NCBI GenBank assembly: GCA_029851415.1
Contig: CM056743.1
Coordinates: 118,388,305 to 118,452,304, forward strand
From: Eretmocerus hayati
Taxonomy: Eukaryota > Arthropoda > Insecta > Hymenoptera > Aphelinidae
DNA length: 64,000 nucleotides
Direction: 5' to 3'
The notes under the pieces were generated by a model. The model made no database searches. It worked only from the letters and a program-made list of their open reading frames with translations, and was not told where the DNA came from. The position numbers were made by a program, and so were the translations under genes. Positions 32,781 through 43,440 of the stretch are shown here, piece by piece; position 1 is the stretch's first letter, and every line of letters begins with the position of its first letter.

Positions 32781-34796
32781 ATGGATAAGGCGAAGAAGAA
32801 AAGGGCAGCGCAACGCACTGCGTTCACCAAAGCTCTCAACACATTGAACGACTCCCTTGCGTCAGAGACGCCCGACAAGAAGCAAATTTTGATCGAGTAC
32901 AGCTTGCTGGAAGAAAAGATGAATGATTTGCAAGGATCATCGGAAACTGTGATGGAACTCCTATATGACGGCGCAGAAGTAACAGATGAAGCTATTGAAA
33001 ATGAAATCTCTGACGCCGACGAGTACAGAATGAAATTTCTGAATGCAAAGGCCTCCGTGGAAGAGTTCACATCACCGAGTCCAGATGAGGCTAGTCAGAT
33101 GAGTTCGCATCAGCCTATGACTGTCATTCGTAATGACGTTCAAGATAGTTTTAAGCTCCCAAAAATAGAGCTTTTCAAGTTTGGGGGTGATTTGAAAGAG
33201 TGGTTGATGTTTTGGAGCTTGTTTGAAAAAATCCACGAAGATCCACGTATGAAGACGGATATGAAGTTTCAATATTTAATCCAGTCTATTGTGCCGAACT
33301 CCTGTGCGGCTGAGATAGTGTTCAGTTATCCTCCGGTAGCAAAGAATTATGATAAAGTTATAGAAAGTCTCCAAGATACGTTTGGCCGGAAGGATATTCT
33401 GATAGAAGTTTATGTGCGTGAATTATTGCAGCTTATTTTACAAAATGCTTTGAAGACTTCCAAGAAGGTGTCACTTTCCAGCTTGTACAACAAAATTGAA
33501 TCTCATTTGAGAAATCTGGATACACTCGGAGTAACAACAGACAAGTGCGCAGCAATGCTTTTTCCGCTAGTTGAGTCATCGCTCCCAGAGGAAATGTTAC
33601 GAGTTTGGCAGCGTAGTGATGCTGCAAGAGAAGCATCTGCAGTGAGTGAAGACAGTTCTCGTGACCAATGCAAAGATCGATTGACTCGGCTAATGACTTT
33701 CTTGAAATCGGAAGTACGCAATGAAGTGAGGGTATCAATGGCAGTCAACGGTTTTGTTGTGAACAATGAAAATGCGGGGAAGAAACCGAAATCTTCGACA
33801 GAACGAAATGACATTCCAAGTGCTGCATCGCTTCTCACAACCGACGGTAAAAAACGTATTTGTCTGTTCTGCGACTCCGATGGACATAAGAGTGCCCAAT
33901 GTGAAAAGGCTAAGACTATGTCGCTTGATGAGAAGAGAAGAATTGTGAAAGATAAGCGCGCCTGTTTTTATTGTCTTGTTGTCGGTCATACTTGTGCAAA
34001 ATGTCGCATATTCGTCAAGTGCAGTGTTTGTTCTCGTCGGCACATGACGCTAATGTGTCCCGGAGAAAGAGATCCTGGGATCGATGACAGTTCATCTAAA
34101 TCCGGTGATATCAAAATCGAAGACACCGTGAAGAAATCTCTCGTTAATTACTGTCACCCTGCTGCACTAAAGAGTTGCGCGTCGATGTCAAATATTTCTC
34201 GCGATCCAGAGGTGTATATTCAAACGCTGCGAGTAAAATTGATGAATGGTACTAAAGAAAAAATAGTGCGAGCAGTTTTGGATAATGGTTCGCAGAGATC
34301 ATATATTACGAAAGACGTGGCAACAATGATGGGATACGAACCCACTGGTGAACAGTTGTTGTGCCATTCTCTCTTCGGAGGCGTGAACTCAAAAACGGTA
34401 CGACACAAAAAGTACTCAATTTTGTTAAAGGGATTATGGAGTGACTTCACGTGTAAACTGGATGTGTTAGACGAACAATTAATATGTGAAAATGTGCCAA
34501 CGGTGACTGATGGAATTTGGATCGGTGAATTGAACAAGTTGAACATTAGACTTACAGATGTGAATAATAACGAGAAAATTTCAATTTTGATTGGCTCAAA
34601 TGTTTTGGGAAAATTGCTAACCGGGCACAAACATGATTTGAAATGTGGATTAACAGCCATTGAAACTCATTTAGGATGGACTCTACTCGGCGAGGTACCA
34701 AATTCAGAAGAAAGAAACGATGTGGTTGCTATCGCCACTTCCTTGTTCATCCATCCTAACAAGATCGAAGATTTGTGGAGTCTCGATGTGCTTTGA
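32781..34796 (+). CDS. BEL-1 gag and protease portion of the polyprotein
   Basis: I chose the ATG at 32781 because the protein then starts with a lysine-rich MDKAKKKR, as BEL gags often do; the frame is also open upstream. A DUF1759-type gag domain covers about residues 120-280 (FKLPKIELFKFGGDLKEW). Three zinc-knuckle motifs follow: CLFCDSDGHKSAQC, CFYCLVVGHTCAKC and CSVCSRRHMTLMC. The aspartic protease (DUF1758 type) has DNGSQ in place of the more usual DxGS (about residue 500). The frame ends in TGA at 34794-34796. Because the downstream codons continue in the same frame with RT-leading sequence, this stop is best read as a point mutation (GGA to TGA is one possibility) rather than the natural end. 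Gag forms the particle and the protease cleaves it. Confidence 0.88.
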   Translation: MDKAKKKRAAQRTAFTKALNTLNDSLASETPDKKQILIEYSLLEEKMNDLQGSSETVMELLYDGAEVTDEAIENEISDADEYRMKFLNAKASVEEFTSPSPDEASQMSSHQPMTVIRNDVQDSFKLPKIELFKFGGDLKEWLMFWSLFEKIHEDPRMKTDMKFQYLIQSIVPNSCAAEIVFSYPPVAKNYDKVIESLQDTFGRKDILIEVYVRELLQLILQNALKTSKKVSLSSLYNKIESHLRNLDTLGVTTDKCAAMLFPLVESSLPEEMLRVWQRSDAAREASAVSEDSSRDQCKDRLTRLMTFLKSEVRNEVRVSMAVNGFVVNNENAGKKPKSSTERNDIPSAASLLTTDGKKRICLFCDSDGHKSAQCEKAKTMSLDEKRRIVKDKRACFYCLVVGHTCAKCRIFVKCSVCSRRHMTLMCPGERDPGIDDSSSKSGDIKIEDTVKKSLVNYCHPAALKSCASMSNISRDPEVYIQTLRVKLMNGTKEKIVRAVLDNGSQRSYITKDVATMMGYEPTGEQLLCHSLFGGVNSKTVRHKKYSILLKGLWSDFTCKLDVLDEQLICENVPTVTDGIWIGELNKLNIRLTDVNNNEKISILIGSNVLGKLLTGHKHDLKCGLTAIETHLGWTLLGEVPNSEERNDVVAIATSLFIHPNKIEDLWSLDVL

Positions 34797-35354
34797 ATAA
34801 AAGACCCGATCGAAAACAAAACCCGTAAAGAGCACGAAAAAGAAGTGAGTGAAAATTTTCTAAAAACAGTCGCAGTGAACAGTGAGGGCCGTTATGAGGT
34901 CCATTTGCCTTGGCGAGAAAAACACCCAGTTCTAAATGACAATAAATCATCGGCTGAAAAGCGGCTTCATTCGACGCTGAGGAAGCTGCAAAATGACGGA
35001 GTTCTCGACGAGTATGCTGCTGTTTTCGACGAATGGCTGAATGACCACACCATCGAGCAAGTTCCAGAAGAAGAAGTGAACAACTGGGGACACTACTTAC
35101 CGCATCGGCCCGTTATCAAAGAAGGAAGTACAACTAGAGTAAGACCGGTATTTGATGCATCCGCGAAAGATCGGAATTTCCCTTCTTTGAATGATTGTCT
35201 AGAAAAGGGTCCGAATCTAATTGAATACGTTCCTTCTATTCTCACGCGTTTCAGAATCGGGAATATCGGAGTTATTTCAGATATTAAGAAAGCATTTTTG
35301 CAAATTTCGATTCATCCTGATGACAGAGACTTTCTTCGTTTTTTTGTGGCGTGA
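34797..35354 (+). pseudogene. BEL-1 reverse transcriptase, N-terminal part
   Basis: This segment is in frame with the gag-protease frame, after the TGA. It carries the spacer (VHLPWREKHPVLNDN) and the first RT blocks (RVRPVFDAS, then DIKKAFLQISIHPDD with a catalytic aspartate). The frame is lost at about 35338-35346, at a run of seven T, where a single-base change moves the frame by one. The rest of the RT follows in another frame. The T run suggests either slippage during replication or a sequencing error. Confidence 0.82.
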
Positions 35355-36657
35355 TCGCAATGGAAGAGAAATCGTATTACGCCATTGTAAAGTTGTTTTT
35401 GGTGTCTCTAGTAGCCCTTTTATATTGATGATGATAATTTTCATGCACTTGAAAAAATTGATTGAATTGATCAAAGAAAATCTCCATTCTGATTCACTGA
35501 TTTGCAACATTGAAAAATTGATGGAAAGTTATTATGTAGACAATTGTGTAACTAGTGTCAGTTCTCGTGAACAGCTAGACAACTTCATGTCAGATGCAAA
35601 AAGAGCGATGGAATCAGCTGGTTTTGATCTCAGAGGGTGGGAGTACACTGGCGACGGAGATGGTGTTGGCAAAAACGAAACGTTAGTTTTAGGAATCTCT
35701 TGGGATAAAGATGAGGACACTCTGTCATTGAAATTACCGGACACGTCCGAAATTGTCGATAGGAAGATAACGCGAAGGATCATTCTTTCATTAGCTCACC
35801 GCATTTTCGATCCGCTAGGATTTGCAAGTCCTATTTCACTCTGTCCGCGACTACTGTTGCAACAAATTTGTGAGCAAAACTCGTCATGGGACGCCGAAGT
35901 AGATGAACATATCAGAAAAGAATTTCTCACTTGGGTCGCGAGTTTGAGTGATTTGGACAAGGTACGAGTTCCGCGATGCATAATAGGTGACGTTAATTCA
36001 ATCGAAAATGTAAGCATTCACACTTTCTGTGATGCGAGCAAAATAGCGTACGCTGCGGTCAGTTTCATCAGAATTCAAAGGAAATCAATGGTCGAAGTAT
36101 ACTTCCTGCAAGCCAAATCGCGCGTCGCGCCTAAAGTAAAGAACGGGTCCGAAACGAAGCATAGTATTCCAAGATTAGAACTGCTCGCAGCGACAATTGG
36201 GGTTCGGTTGACGACAGATATTTTAGATTCTCTCAAATTGAAGGATGTTGATGTTTTTTATTGGTCCGACTCGTCCACGGTGCTAGCTTGGATTAAAAGG
36301 GAAAGTAATTGGGGCGTATTTGTCTGGAATCGCGTAAAAGAAATTCGCAAGTACACTCGCGCGGAACAATGGAAGCATGTCCCTGGAGAATTCAACCCTG
36401 CTGATCTCCCATCAAGGGGATGCAGCGTAAATCAATTGATTGTTTCCAGATGGTGGGAGGGACCCGAGTGGCTAAAATTAGAATCTGAAAACTGGCCAAC
36501 TAATGTATTTGAATACAATGAGAACGAGATCAACGTAGAAATGAAAAAAGGTTCTCCAAAGACCGCGATTAACTCGGCTACTCTGCTCGCTACCAGTAAA
36601 GATAGAGAATTTCTTTGGTATCATGGTCGTTTTTCAAGCTATTTCAAAATCGTACGG
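35342..36657 (+). pseudogene. BEL-1 RT C-terminal part and RNase H
   Basis: The RT continues with VVFGVSSSPF and the catalytic box YVDN (about 35533-35544), a YVDD variant with the second aspartate replaced by asparagine. The connection region and RNase H follow, with HTFCDASKIAYAA, RLELLAATIG and YWSDSSTVLAWI holding the acidic residues. It ends in a tandem duplication: the frame breaks just after the first 127-bp copy and would otherwise run on into integrase. Confidence 0.85.
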
Positions 36658-36784
36658 CAACGTAGAAATGAAAAAAGGTTCTCCAAAGACCGCGATTAAC
36701 TCGGCTACTCTGCTCGCTACCAGTAAAGATAGAGAATTTCTTTGGTATCATGGTCGTTTTTCAAGCTATTTCAAAATCGTACGG
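36531..36784 (+). repeat. Perfect 127-bp tandem duplication in BEL-1 pol
   Basis: 36531-36657 and 36658-36784 appear identical base for base, each running from CAACGTAGAAATG to AAAATCGTACGG. Because 127 is not a multiple of three, the extra copy shifts the frame between RNase H and integrase. One copy alone would leave a continuous frame. Confidence 0.95.
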
Positions 36785-38350
36785 ATGTTAGCTTTCATGC
36801 TCCGGTTCGTGCATAATCTGAGGAATAAGGAAGAGAGGATTTCAGGATTCCTTAAGACAAAAGAATTGGATGATGGTGAAGTTCTGATACTTAAAGCTGT
36901 TCAAAAAGAAACATTCACTGATGTCAAAGATGATCGTATCAAACATTTCATGCCTTTTCTAGATAAACGTGGTCTGATACGTCTCAGTACAAAAATTTTA
37001 TTGAGAAATGATAGCTACAATTTCAGATGCCCAATCATATTGCCCGGAGATCACGAAATTAGCCGTTTGATTATTGATGAGAAACACAAGCACTTGAATC
37101 ATGCCGGGGTAGAAATAACTTTGAGTGTTTTGAGAGAGAAGTATTGGGTTCTAGGCGGCCGAAAAACTATCAGGTCTGTCATCAAAGAATGCAAAAGCTG
37201 CCAAAGATATGACGCAGAACCATGTGCAGCACCACCGGTACCATTACCGCGAGATAGAGTCCGAGACGCAGCTGTGTTTGAGATCATCGGAGTAGATTTT
37301 GCAGGGCCAATATTTTTGAAAGGTAGACAAAAGGTTTGGATTTGTCTGTTTACCTGCGCCGTGTTTAGAGCGGTACATCTAGAGATAGTGGAAACCATGA
37401 GTACAATATCGCTTCTGATGGCTTTCAGGCGGTTTATTGCACGTCGCGGACGACCAAGCATAGTTTACTGCGACAATGGACTCAATTTGGTCGGATTAAG
37501 CAACTGTTTGAAACGTATTAATTTCACCGCTATAGCTGAAAGTTCTGCGACCAAAGGAATTGAATGGAGATTTAATCCTCCAACAGCAGCATGGTGGGGT
37601 GGTTTTTGGGAGAGACTCATTGGCATCTTGAAAGGCCTGTTGCGACGCACTTTGAAGAGGGCTTGCTTGGGCTATGTAGAACTGAAGACCGTCCTTCTTG
37701 ATTGCGAAGCCATCATAAACTCTCGACCTATATCTTTTCTCTCGGAGATCGACCACGAGATTGCACCCCTGACTCCATCGCTTTTCCTCCAGGAAATAAA
37801 AGAAATAGGTGTACCTGATCTCGATCAGATTGAAAGCTGTCAATTTGGTAAACGCTATGAGTATCGTCAAAAAATAAGAGACGCGTTACGCAGTAGATTC
37901 CGTTCTGAATACTTGGGCTCTCTGATGAATCCAAAAGGAAAAATGAGAAGAAATCATGAAATCCGTGTAGGTGATGTTGTCTTGGTTGAGTCGGAAAATG
38001 AAAAACGTGTCAATTGGCCTCTTGCTCGGATAAGTGATACCATTGTCGGAAAAGATGGTAATGTACGCGTTGTTCGACTAAAGACGGCGAGTGGTGAACT
38101 TCTTAGACCTATTCAACGCGTATATCCTCTTGAAATTCACCACAGCGAATATGGATCTGTTTTGAAAGAAACTGTTGAAGAAAAATACAAAAACATTGCC
38201 CATAACGATGGTGAAAATTCTGAAATCGTGTCCAACGATCTTGAAAGCAATGAGACTGTACAAGTGAGTGTCAAAGAGGACTCACGTGAGAATGTCGTTA
38301 CACGCCATGGAAGAAAAATTCGCAAGCCCGACCGGCTCACTTATTCATAA
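36658..38350 (+). pseudogene. BEL-1 integrase and C-terminal domain
   Basis: From the second duplication copy the frame continues with the integrase zinc-binding HHCC motif (HKHLNHAG ... CKSCQRY, about 37084-37210). The DDE core follows: aspartate in GVDFAGP (about 37291), aspartate in VYCDNG (about 37470) and glutamate in WWGGFWERL (about 37609). The DUF5641-type tail comes next (NWPLARI ... GELLRPIQRVYPLE, about 38010-38136), with a charged C-terminus. Integrase joins the cDNA to host DNA. The frame itself is intact to its stop at 38348-38350; it is disconnected from upstream pol by the duplication. Confidence 0.88.
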
Positions 38351-38565
38351 GGTTCTTGACGTTCGTAATCCATATTACTTGTTCATGATGTTTGTATCGG
38401 ATATTTATCCTAATATGTACTCTATGATCACTATTGAATCGAATCTTAGCATGTAACCCATGATTGATAAATGTTGGAATCGTTTTTACACTATGTATGG
38501 TCGTGATTCTTGTTCTTAGGTGATGTATTGAGAATTGAGAAGGTCGCTCAATAGACTTCTCAATT

Positions 38566-38575
38566 GGTGGGAGGA
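38566..38575 (+). promoter_or_regulatory. BEL-1 polypurine tract
   Basis: GGTGGGAGGA directly precedes the 3' LTR, where plus-strand synthesis would be primed. Confidence 0.8.
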
Positions 38576-38945
38576 TGTCGAGTTATGTGAAAGTGTTGGT
38601 TTGAAAAAAGTGAAAAAAAAAAAAAAAGTGAAAGCCTTGAAAACAAGGATGAGTGGTATCTGCGTGCCAGATGTCGCGGAAACGCCAGTGCATGTCTGTA
38701 CACGAAAAACTGACCTGACCCTGGACGGAAGGGCCCATTGAGCGATGACGTGCACGAGTGACGGCAGTCTTGCGCTAGCCGCGAAGCCAAGCGGTCAAGC
38801 GAAAATCATTGTGTATCAATTATGTATTGGAATATCTTCTTCGTATTAAATATTCGTGATAGTGAATATTCGTGTGCCTCGTTATTTTAGTTGTTGTGTT
38901 TCCTCACTCGATCTATTTTGAACCCTTTCGTCCCTTGATATAACA
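38576..38945 (+). repeat. BEL-1 3' LTR
   Basis: Starts TGTCGAGTTATG and ends TATAACA, then the second copy of ATGGT. One A longer in its A-run than the 5' LTR. Confidence 0.95.
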
Positions 38946-39068
38946 ATGGTGTTCATCAAATTGGGACTAAGGATGGATTGCTGCGCAACGCTGGTATCCG
39001 AGATGTGATTTGAATAAACTAGACAATGGTCCCATATCCAAATCAAGGGGTCATGGAGTCGTAAAGTA

Positions 39069-39874
39069 CAGGCAGCCCCCGCTATTCGCGGTCCCGGTAT
39101 TCGCGGAATTCGCTTATTCGCGGTTTCTGATTTGCGGTATCCCCCCGTATTCGCGGGGCCCTGACTCGCTTATTCGCGGTTTGGATCTGGATATTAGAGA
39201 TAATTCACCTCATGAAATGTGAATTTTCGATGGATTTCATTCAAGTGTCTCATCCCAAAACAACTTTGTGATTGAGTGTTCATCATTTTCAGGGTGTTGG
39301 TATTGTTATTGTTTCCTGAGACTGATTAATTGGTTATATGACAAAGTTGTTGTTACACTATCTAGATTCTTGTCATGACACAGTACGTGAAAAAGAATGC
39401 ATATCCGTCAATCAGAAAACGTGATCATAAACTGTGAGCCTTTCGGAGAAATTGAAAATGTTGAATTTGCCTGTCACTAAAGGGAAAATGGCCGGAGCTT
39501 TCAGAACTTCCTATGGCCACTTACCAGACATTGTTGCTGACTATGTTTGTCAATCTCGCTACTCAAAAGTGATAGAGCTCTTCACTCGCACGCTCGTGAC
39601 TGATTGTTTCCACAGATTTTGGAGTGAATCACAGTAGTTTTTCAATCGTATCAGACTGTTACTTCGTATCTTTCATATATTAATTCATTTTGCTAGGCTT
39701 ATTACATGAATTTATCATCTAAAGATGATGTGTCGAGTTTTTTAGTTACTCACGGATCCACATATGTATACGTAACCCCCCTTTTCCCATAAGCCCAAGG
39801 TCCCGGTATTCGCGGTTTCAGTATTCGCGGCATTTTCTTTATACGCATTAACCGCGAATAGCGGGGGCTGCCTG
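39069..39874. mobile_element. pogo/mariner-like TA element with TATTCGCGG-rich ends
   Basis: An 806-bp element with ends CAGGCAGCCCCCGCTATTCG and the complement CGAATAGCGGGGGCTGCCTG, flanked by TA at 39067-39068 and 39875-39876. Subterminal TATTCGCGG words are repeated six or more times at the left end and twice or more at the right. A 67-codon frame inside (39434-39637) is not recognisable as transposase. Non-autonomous. Confidence 0.82.
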
Positions 39875-40060
39875 TATAACTATGAGCTCGCAACCAATTA
39901 ATGTAAAACTAATCGCTGTTCTTATTTAAAAAAAAGAAAAAAAAAAAAGAAAAAAAAAACCATTATACATATTGTAATGAGCAGCACTATGTGTACGACT
40001 TGGAATGACCTTATATTTCAAGATATCATGACAACGATCTCATCTGGTCCGGGGTTTCTG

Positions 40061-40260
40061 GAACACATCGCCCAAGCAGCCTCGGGCATTGTATAGAATC
40101 CCTGGGTAATCTATAGAATGCCCGTTTGAAGGCAGGCAATATGTTCGATGAACGTTCATTCAACACATTACCCGGCATTGTATAGAATGCCCGGGGATTC
40201 TATAGATTCCCCGGACGTTCTGTACAAAGCCCAGATTGGACACATTGACGGCGACATATA
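40061..40260 (-). repeat. 200-bp dispersed repeat, right copy
   Basis: Inverted counterpart of 31791-31990, with only scattered differences. The pair flanks an 8-kb interval that contains BEL-1 and a pogo-like element. Confidence 0.75.
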
Positions 40261-40385
40261 CTCAAATATGGCTTGCCCGCGCACTGGCGGCTCAGGGAGT
40301 TGCGCGCGCACCCATGTTACGAATATTTCGTGTCCACATGCTACACAAAACTCAACACGAGATAAGATGACTTCGTCATCAAAAT

Positions 40386-40659
40386 GAACTTATACCGTTC
40401 TGAACTCCAAATTTTTCGTTTTTTTTCCAGACAACAACCTTATCAGTCTATAATTTCTTCTGAAGTGGACTCATACCTTTCTGAACCGGGGAAAGTGAAA
40501 AAACGAGTCGACTTTTACCGTCTAAGATCGTAAAATATTGAGAAATCGTCTATTGGAACCGTTTTGGATCAAAAAACGTCGAAACACTGTGGATTTTAAC
40601 CGTTTTTTTGCGGGAAAAAAAGTGAAAAATTCTGGGGTCCAGAAAAGTATAAGTCCATA
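40386..40659. mobile_element. Possible MITE with AACTTATACCGTTCTG ends
   Basis: AACTTATACCGTTCTGAAC at the left faces GTCCAGAAAAGTATAAGTCC at the right, imperfect inverted ends about 270 bp apart. Similar words occur near 28841, 41220 and 41390. No clear target duplication. Confidence 0.4.
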
Positions 40660-40693
40660 TTTTTTTCTGAGATAGTCAACTTGAAGCTTCCTA

Positions 40694-40928
40694 TTCGCTA
40701 CGGTCAAATTGCTTGCGCGAGACATCTAGTGGCTAGCTCGCGCATTACGCCGTGATGGGCCTCACACAGACATTCAACGTTTCCATGTCGCGTTATCTCG
40801 GCCTCCCCGCTCTCCCCCCGCAGCGGCCACGCAACTCGCTAAGCCCACCACAGTTTGAGGTTATTTTCTGCCATTGCCGGCGCTGCAGTCTACTTTTTTT
40901 TATATAGCACATTCGTGACCATAGCGAA
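40694..40928 (+). mobile_element. TA-flanked MITE, family M1, copy 3
   Basis: Ends TTCGCTACGGTCA and TGACCATAGCGAA, flanked by TA at 40692-40693 and 40929-40930. It aligns along its whole length with the copy at 26596 in the same orientation. Confidence 0.85.
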
Positions 40929-41443
40929 TATGTCTAGGTGTTGGTGAAGATATTTGCTATTTTTCATATGAGTCATAATCAGTTTGGATCAACAGATCTC
41001 ATCAAATATGTTACATTTGGAGTACTACGACCGTAATCGATTATATTTTTGAGATAAAAAAGTAGCGATGAACTTCGATGTCGACTCGATGCAACCACCT
41101 TCATAATATAGGGCACCATAATCCTAATTTTTGGGGCCTCCTACCACTTTGCAAAACCTAGAAAAGTGCAATAACTGAGGATAGAAGGTACGAGAACCGT
41201 GTTTTGATGCTCGGGCATGGCCTTATACCGTTCTGGTCCCCCAAAAAGTCAAAACTTTTTTCCCACCAAAAATTGTCATGGTACTTGTGACGCCTCAGAA
41301 TAGATTTCCACTTCCGGAGTTGTGCATACATATTTCCACATGTATTCTCTACCGGTTCCCGGCAGAAATTCAATTTTCACTGAAACGGACTTAAACGGTT
41401 CTGGTCGGGGGCCGTCCGGATATAACACATGCTCGCGGGCGCT

Positions 41444-41497
41444 AGGGTCCCTAGGAGGATCGAAACAACCGTATCTCGACCTCCTTCTAGGGACCTT
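41444..41497. mobile_element. 54-bp minimal hairpin related to the ACT-flanked MITE
   Basis: AGGGTCCCTAGGAGG pairs with CCTTCTAGGGACCTT, with TCTCGACC in the loop, as in the 150-bp element at 28474. It is probably an internally deleted relative. Confidence 0.5.
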
Positions 41498-42966
41498 ACT
41501 CGGTCATGTCGCTCTGCTTTTTCCGGAGCATTTGAATCAGTACAAATATTAATTGTTAATAATTTATTAATCAAAGTCCGGGTATGTAAAAGTTCCGAAA
41601 AAATAATTACTTCATAAATTGTACCTCAGCGATCTGTTAAAATTAAAATTGGAACACATGCAATTTCTTCATTATTTGGTCTCGCGGATCATCGAGTTGA
41701 AATAAAGTCACACAAGTGAAAAAAATGTACTAACTGCAGTTAAATCAATTGACTACCTTCAACCCTGTCTCAAGCAGAATATTCTTTGCGTAATATCAAC
41801 CTTGCAATAGAAGAAGAGGGGGTAACACATTCGAAAATTATGATCAACGAGCCAATGAACATTTGTGGGGGAGGATTTACTGACCATGGTAGTGAGATAT
41901 TTCGTATCCTGTTGGCAATTTGATTCGGAATATTCTTGGACCACGATCAGTTATGATTTGACGACATTTTGACTCGAGAAATCACCCGTAGTAAAACCAA
42001 ACAAAGCCAATATACCTCTGTCTCTTTAGAATCAGGATCTCTGGGGCCAAGTTACAGTTCCGAATCCCCCTCGTCGAAGTAACGAGACGGGTTTGGCCGG
42101 TCACTCAACAAAGTTTCACCGTCGCCTCCCCATGATTTGCAAAAGGTATCAAACCATAGCGTGGCAGCTGCGCGAAACACCACTGTAGATGGGTGACGAC
42201 GACTCGGTATGATGAGTCGATGGCCAGCCCATCCCTTGAGACACGCAGCGACAGCTCGAAGAGTGAGAGAGCTGCAAACATGTCGTGATCGATGCTCCGA
42301 CGATAAGCTGCCGTCGTCACTGACACTCCGTGCGTATATAAACGGTAGGCCTAATAAACGGGTCCCTTGAGACGTAAACCATTGCATCCCTATACGCATG
42401 ACAAGTGAGGAACCCTATACGTTAGATCTGGCTGTACCGCCATCAAGTGACTTTCAAAGTAACGGGTCAGAATACGAGGGTTGACCCACGAGGGTCATCT
42501 GTGTGGTCCTCAGTCTAGCCTCGTATCTATCAGGGTTCATTTTATGCTCCAGACGAATTCTAATACTCAATTTTGCCATCCGCGGGAAGGCGCTCAGTAT
42601 AGTCGGGCCTATTACAAACTCGGGGGTTTTTTGGAATCTTATGCATATGAAAATAAAGGTTGATCAACGCAGGCAAATCATTTTCTTCGTCTAGAAAATG
42701 ATCATCTTTTAGTTCAAAGATGCCAACCGTTACCGTCGAAGTCAGCGTGTAAGTTGCACCTCCTAGATCTCAGCTAAAACACTATATGTATTGTTGCTGC
42801 ACGTTTACTACAACTTTCTCCATCTCGGTAGTTGGCTATCATTGAAAAAATGCCATAAGCAGATTTGTAAAGAGTCAAAAAATGGCTAAGATACACAATT
42901 TCATCATTGATTTTCAATAGAAAGGATGCAGCTCGGGATACGGTTTAACTTTCTCTTACGCGATTA
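41498..42966. other. Gene-free stretch; one unassigned 115-codon frame
   Basis: A minus-strand frame at 42052-42399 (115 codons) lies in a GC-richer patch, with a TATATAAA-like word nearby at about 42335. The protein has no motif I recognise. I list it only as a lead. Confidence 0.3.
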
Positions 42967-43437
42967 TGCCAGTCCGTAGTGCTTACACTTTCACTACTCC
43001 ATAGATGGCGCCACGATGATTTGCATAGCGTAATTTTAACAATATTTAATTTTGAACTAGTTGCAAACACTTTCCGGACCAAATCATTGAGCCAGCGCGC
43101 TTCCCAATAAAATTTCCAATCGTTTGAGCTCTGTTGCGTCTCAAAACTCGAGATGTATTTTGCGAGATTTGGAAAATGGCAATCGTGCATGACAGCGTGG
43201 TTCCTGTGATGAGGTAGCCCAGCTCAAGATTGCAGATTTCCAAATCCTGCAAAATATATCGCGAATTTTGAGACGCAACAAAGCTCAAATGATTGGAAAT
43301 TTCATTGGGAAGCGGGATGACTCAATGATTTGATCCGAAAAGTGTTTGCAATTATTTAAAAATTAGATATTGTTTAAAAATCTACATGTACTCCGGTGCG
43401 TGTCTGGTTGCGGTATTGCGGGGACTACGGACTGGCC
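42967..43437. mobile_element. Palindromic MITE with TTA target duplication
   Basis: A 471-bp element with ends TGCCAGTCCGTAGT and ACTACGGACTGGCC, flanked by TTA at 42964-42966 and 43438-43440. Arms of about 200 bp are inverted throughout (for example GCAAACACTTTYCGG and AATTTCCAATCRTTTGAGC). The TWA duplication fits PIF/Harbinger. Confidence 0.78.
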
Positions 43438-43440
43438 TTA

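Larger units (their letters stand above)
32341..38945 (+). mobile_element. BEL/Pao LTR retrotransposon, structurally complete (BEL-1)
   Basis: A 6,605-bp element with 369/370-bp LTRs, a 5-bp target duplication ATGGT (32336-32340 and 38946-38950), a primer binding site, a gag-pol reading frame and a polypurine tract. The domain order (gag, zinc knuckles, protease, RT, RNase H, integrase, C-terminal domain) is that of BEL/Pao. The LTRs differ at only about two substitutions plus an A-run length, so insertion was recent. The polyprotein is nevertheless interrupted by a stop, a frameshift and a 127-bp tandem duplication. No envelope frame is present. Confidence 0.95.

Noticed and set aside
36531..36784. 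Two LTR-like or functional repeats within pol
   Set aside because: The copies are adjacent, identical and lie inside coding sequence, so this is a simple tandem duplication.
42052..42399. 115-codon minus-strand frame as a host gene
   Set aside because: No recognisable domain; length is within what chance gives in a GC-richer patch.
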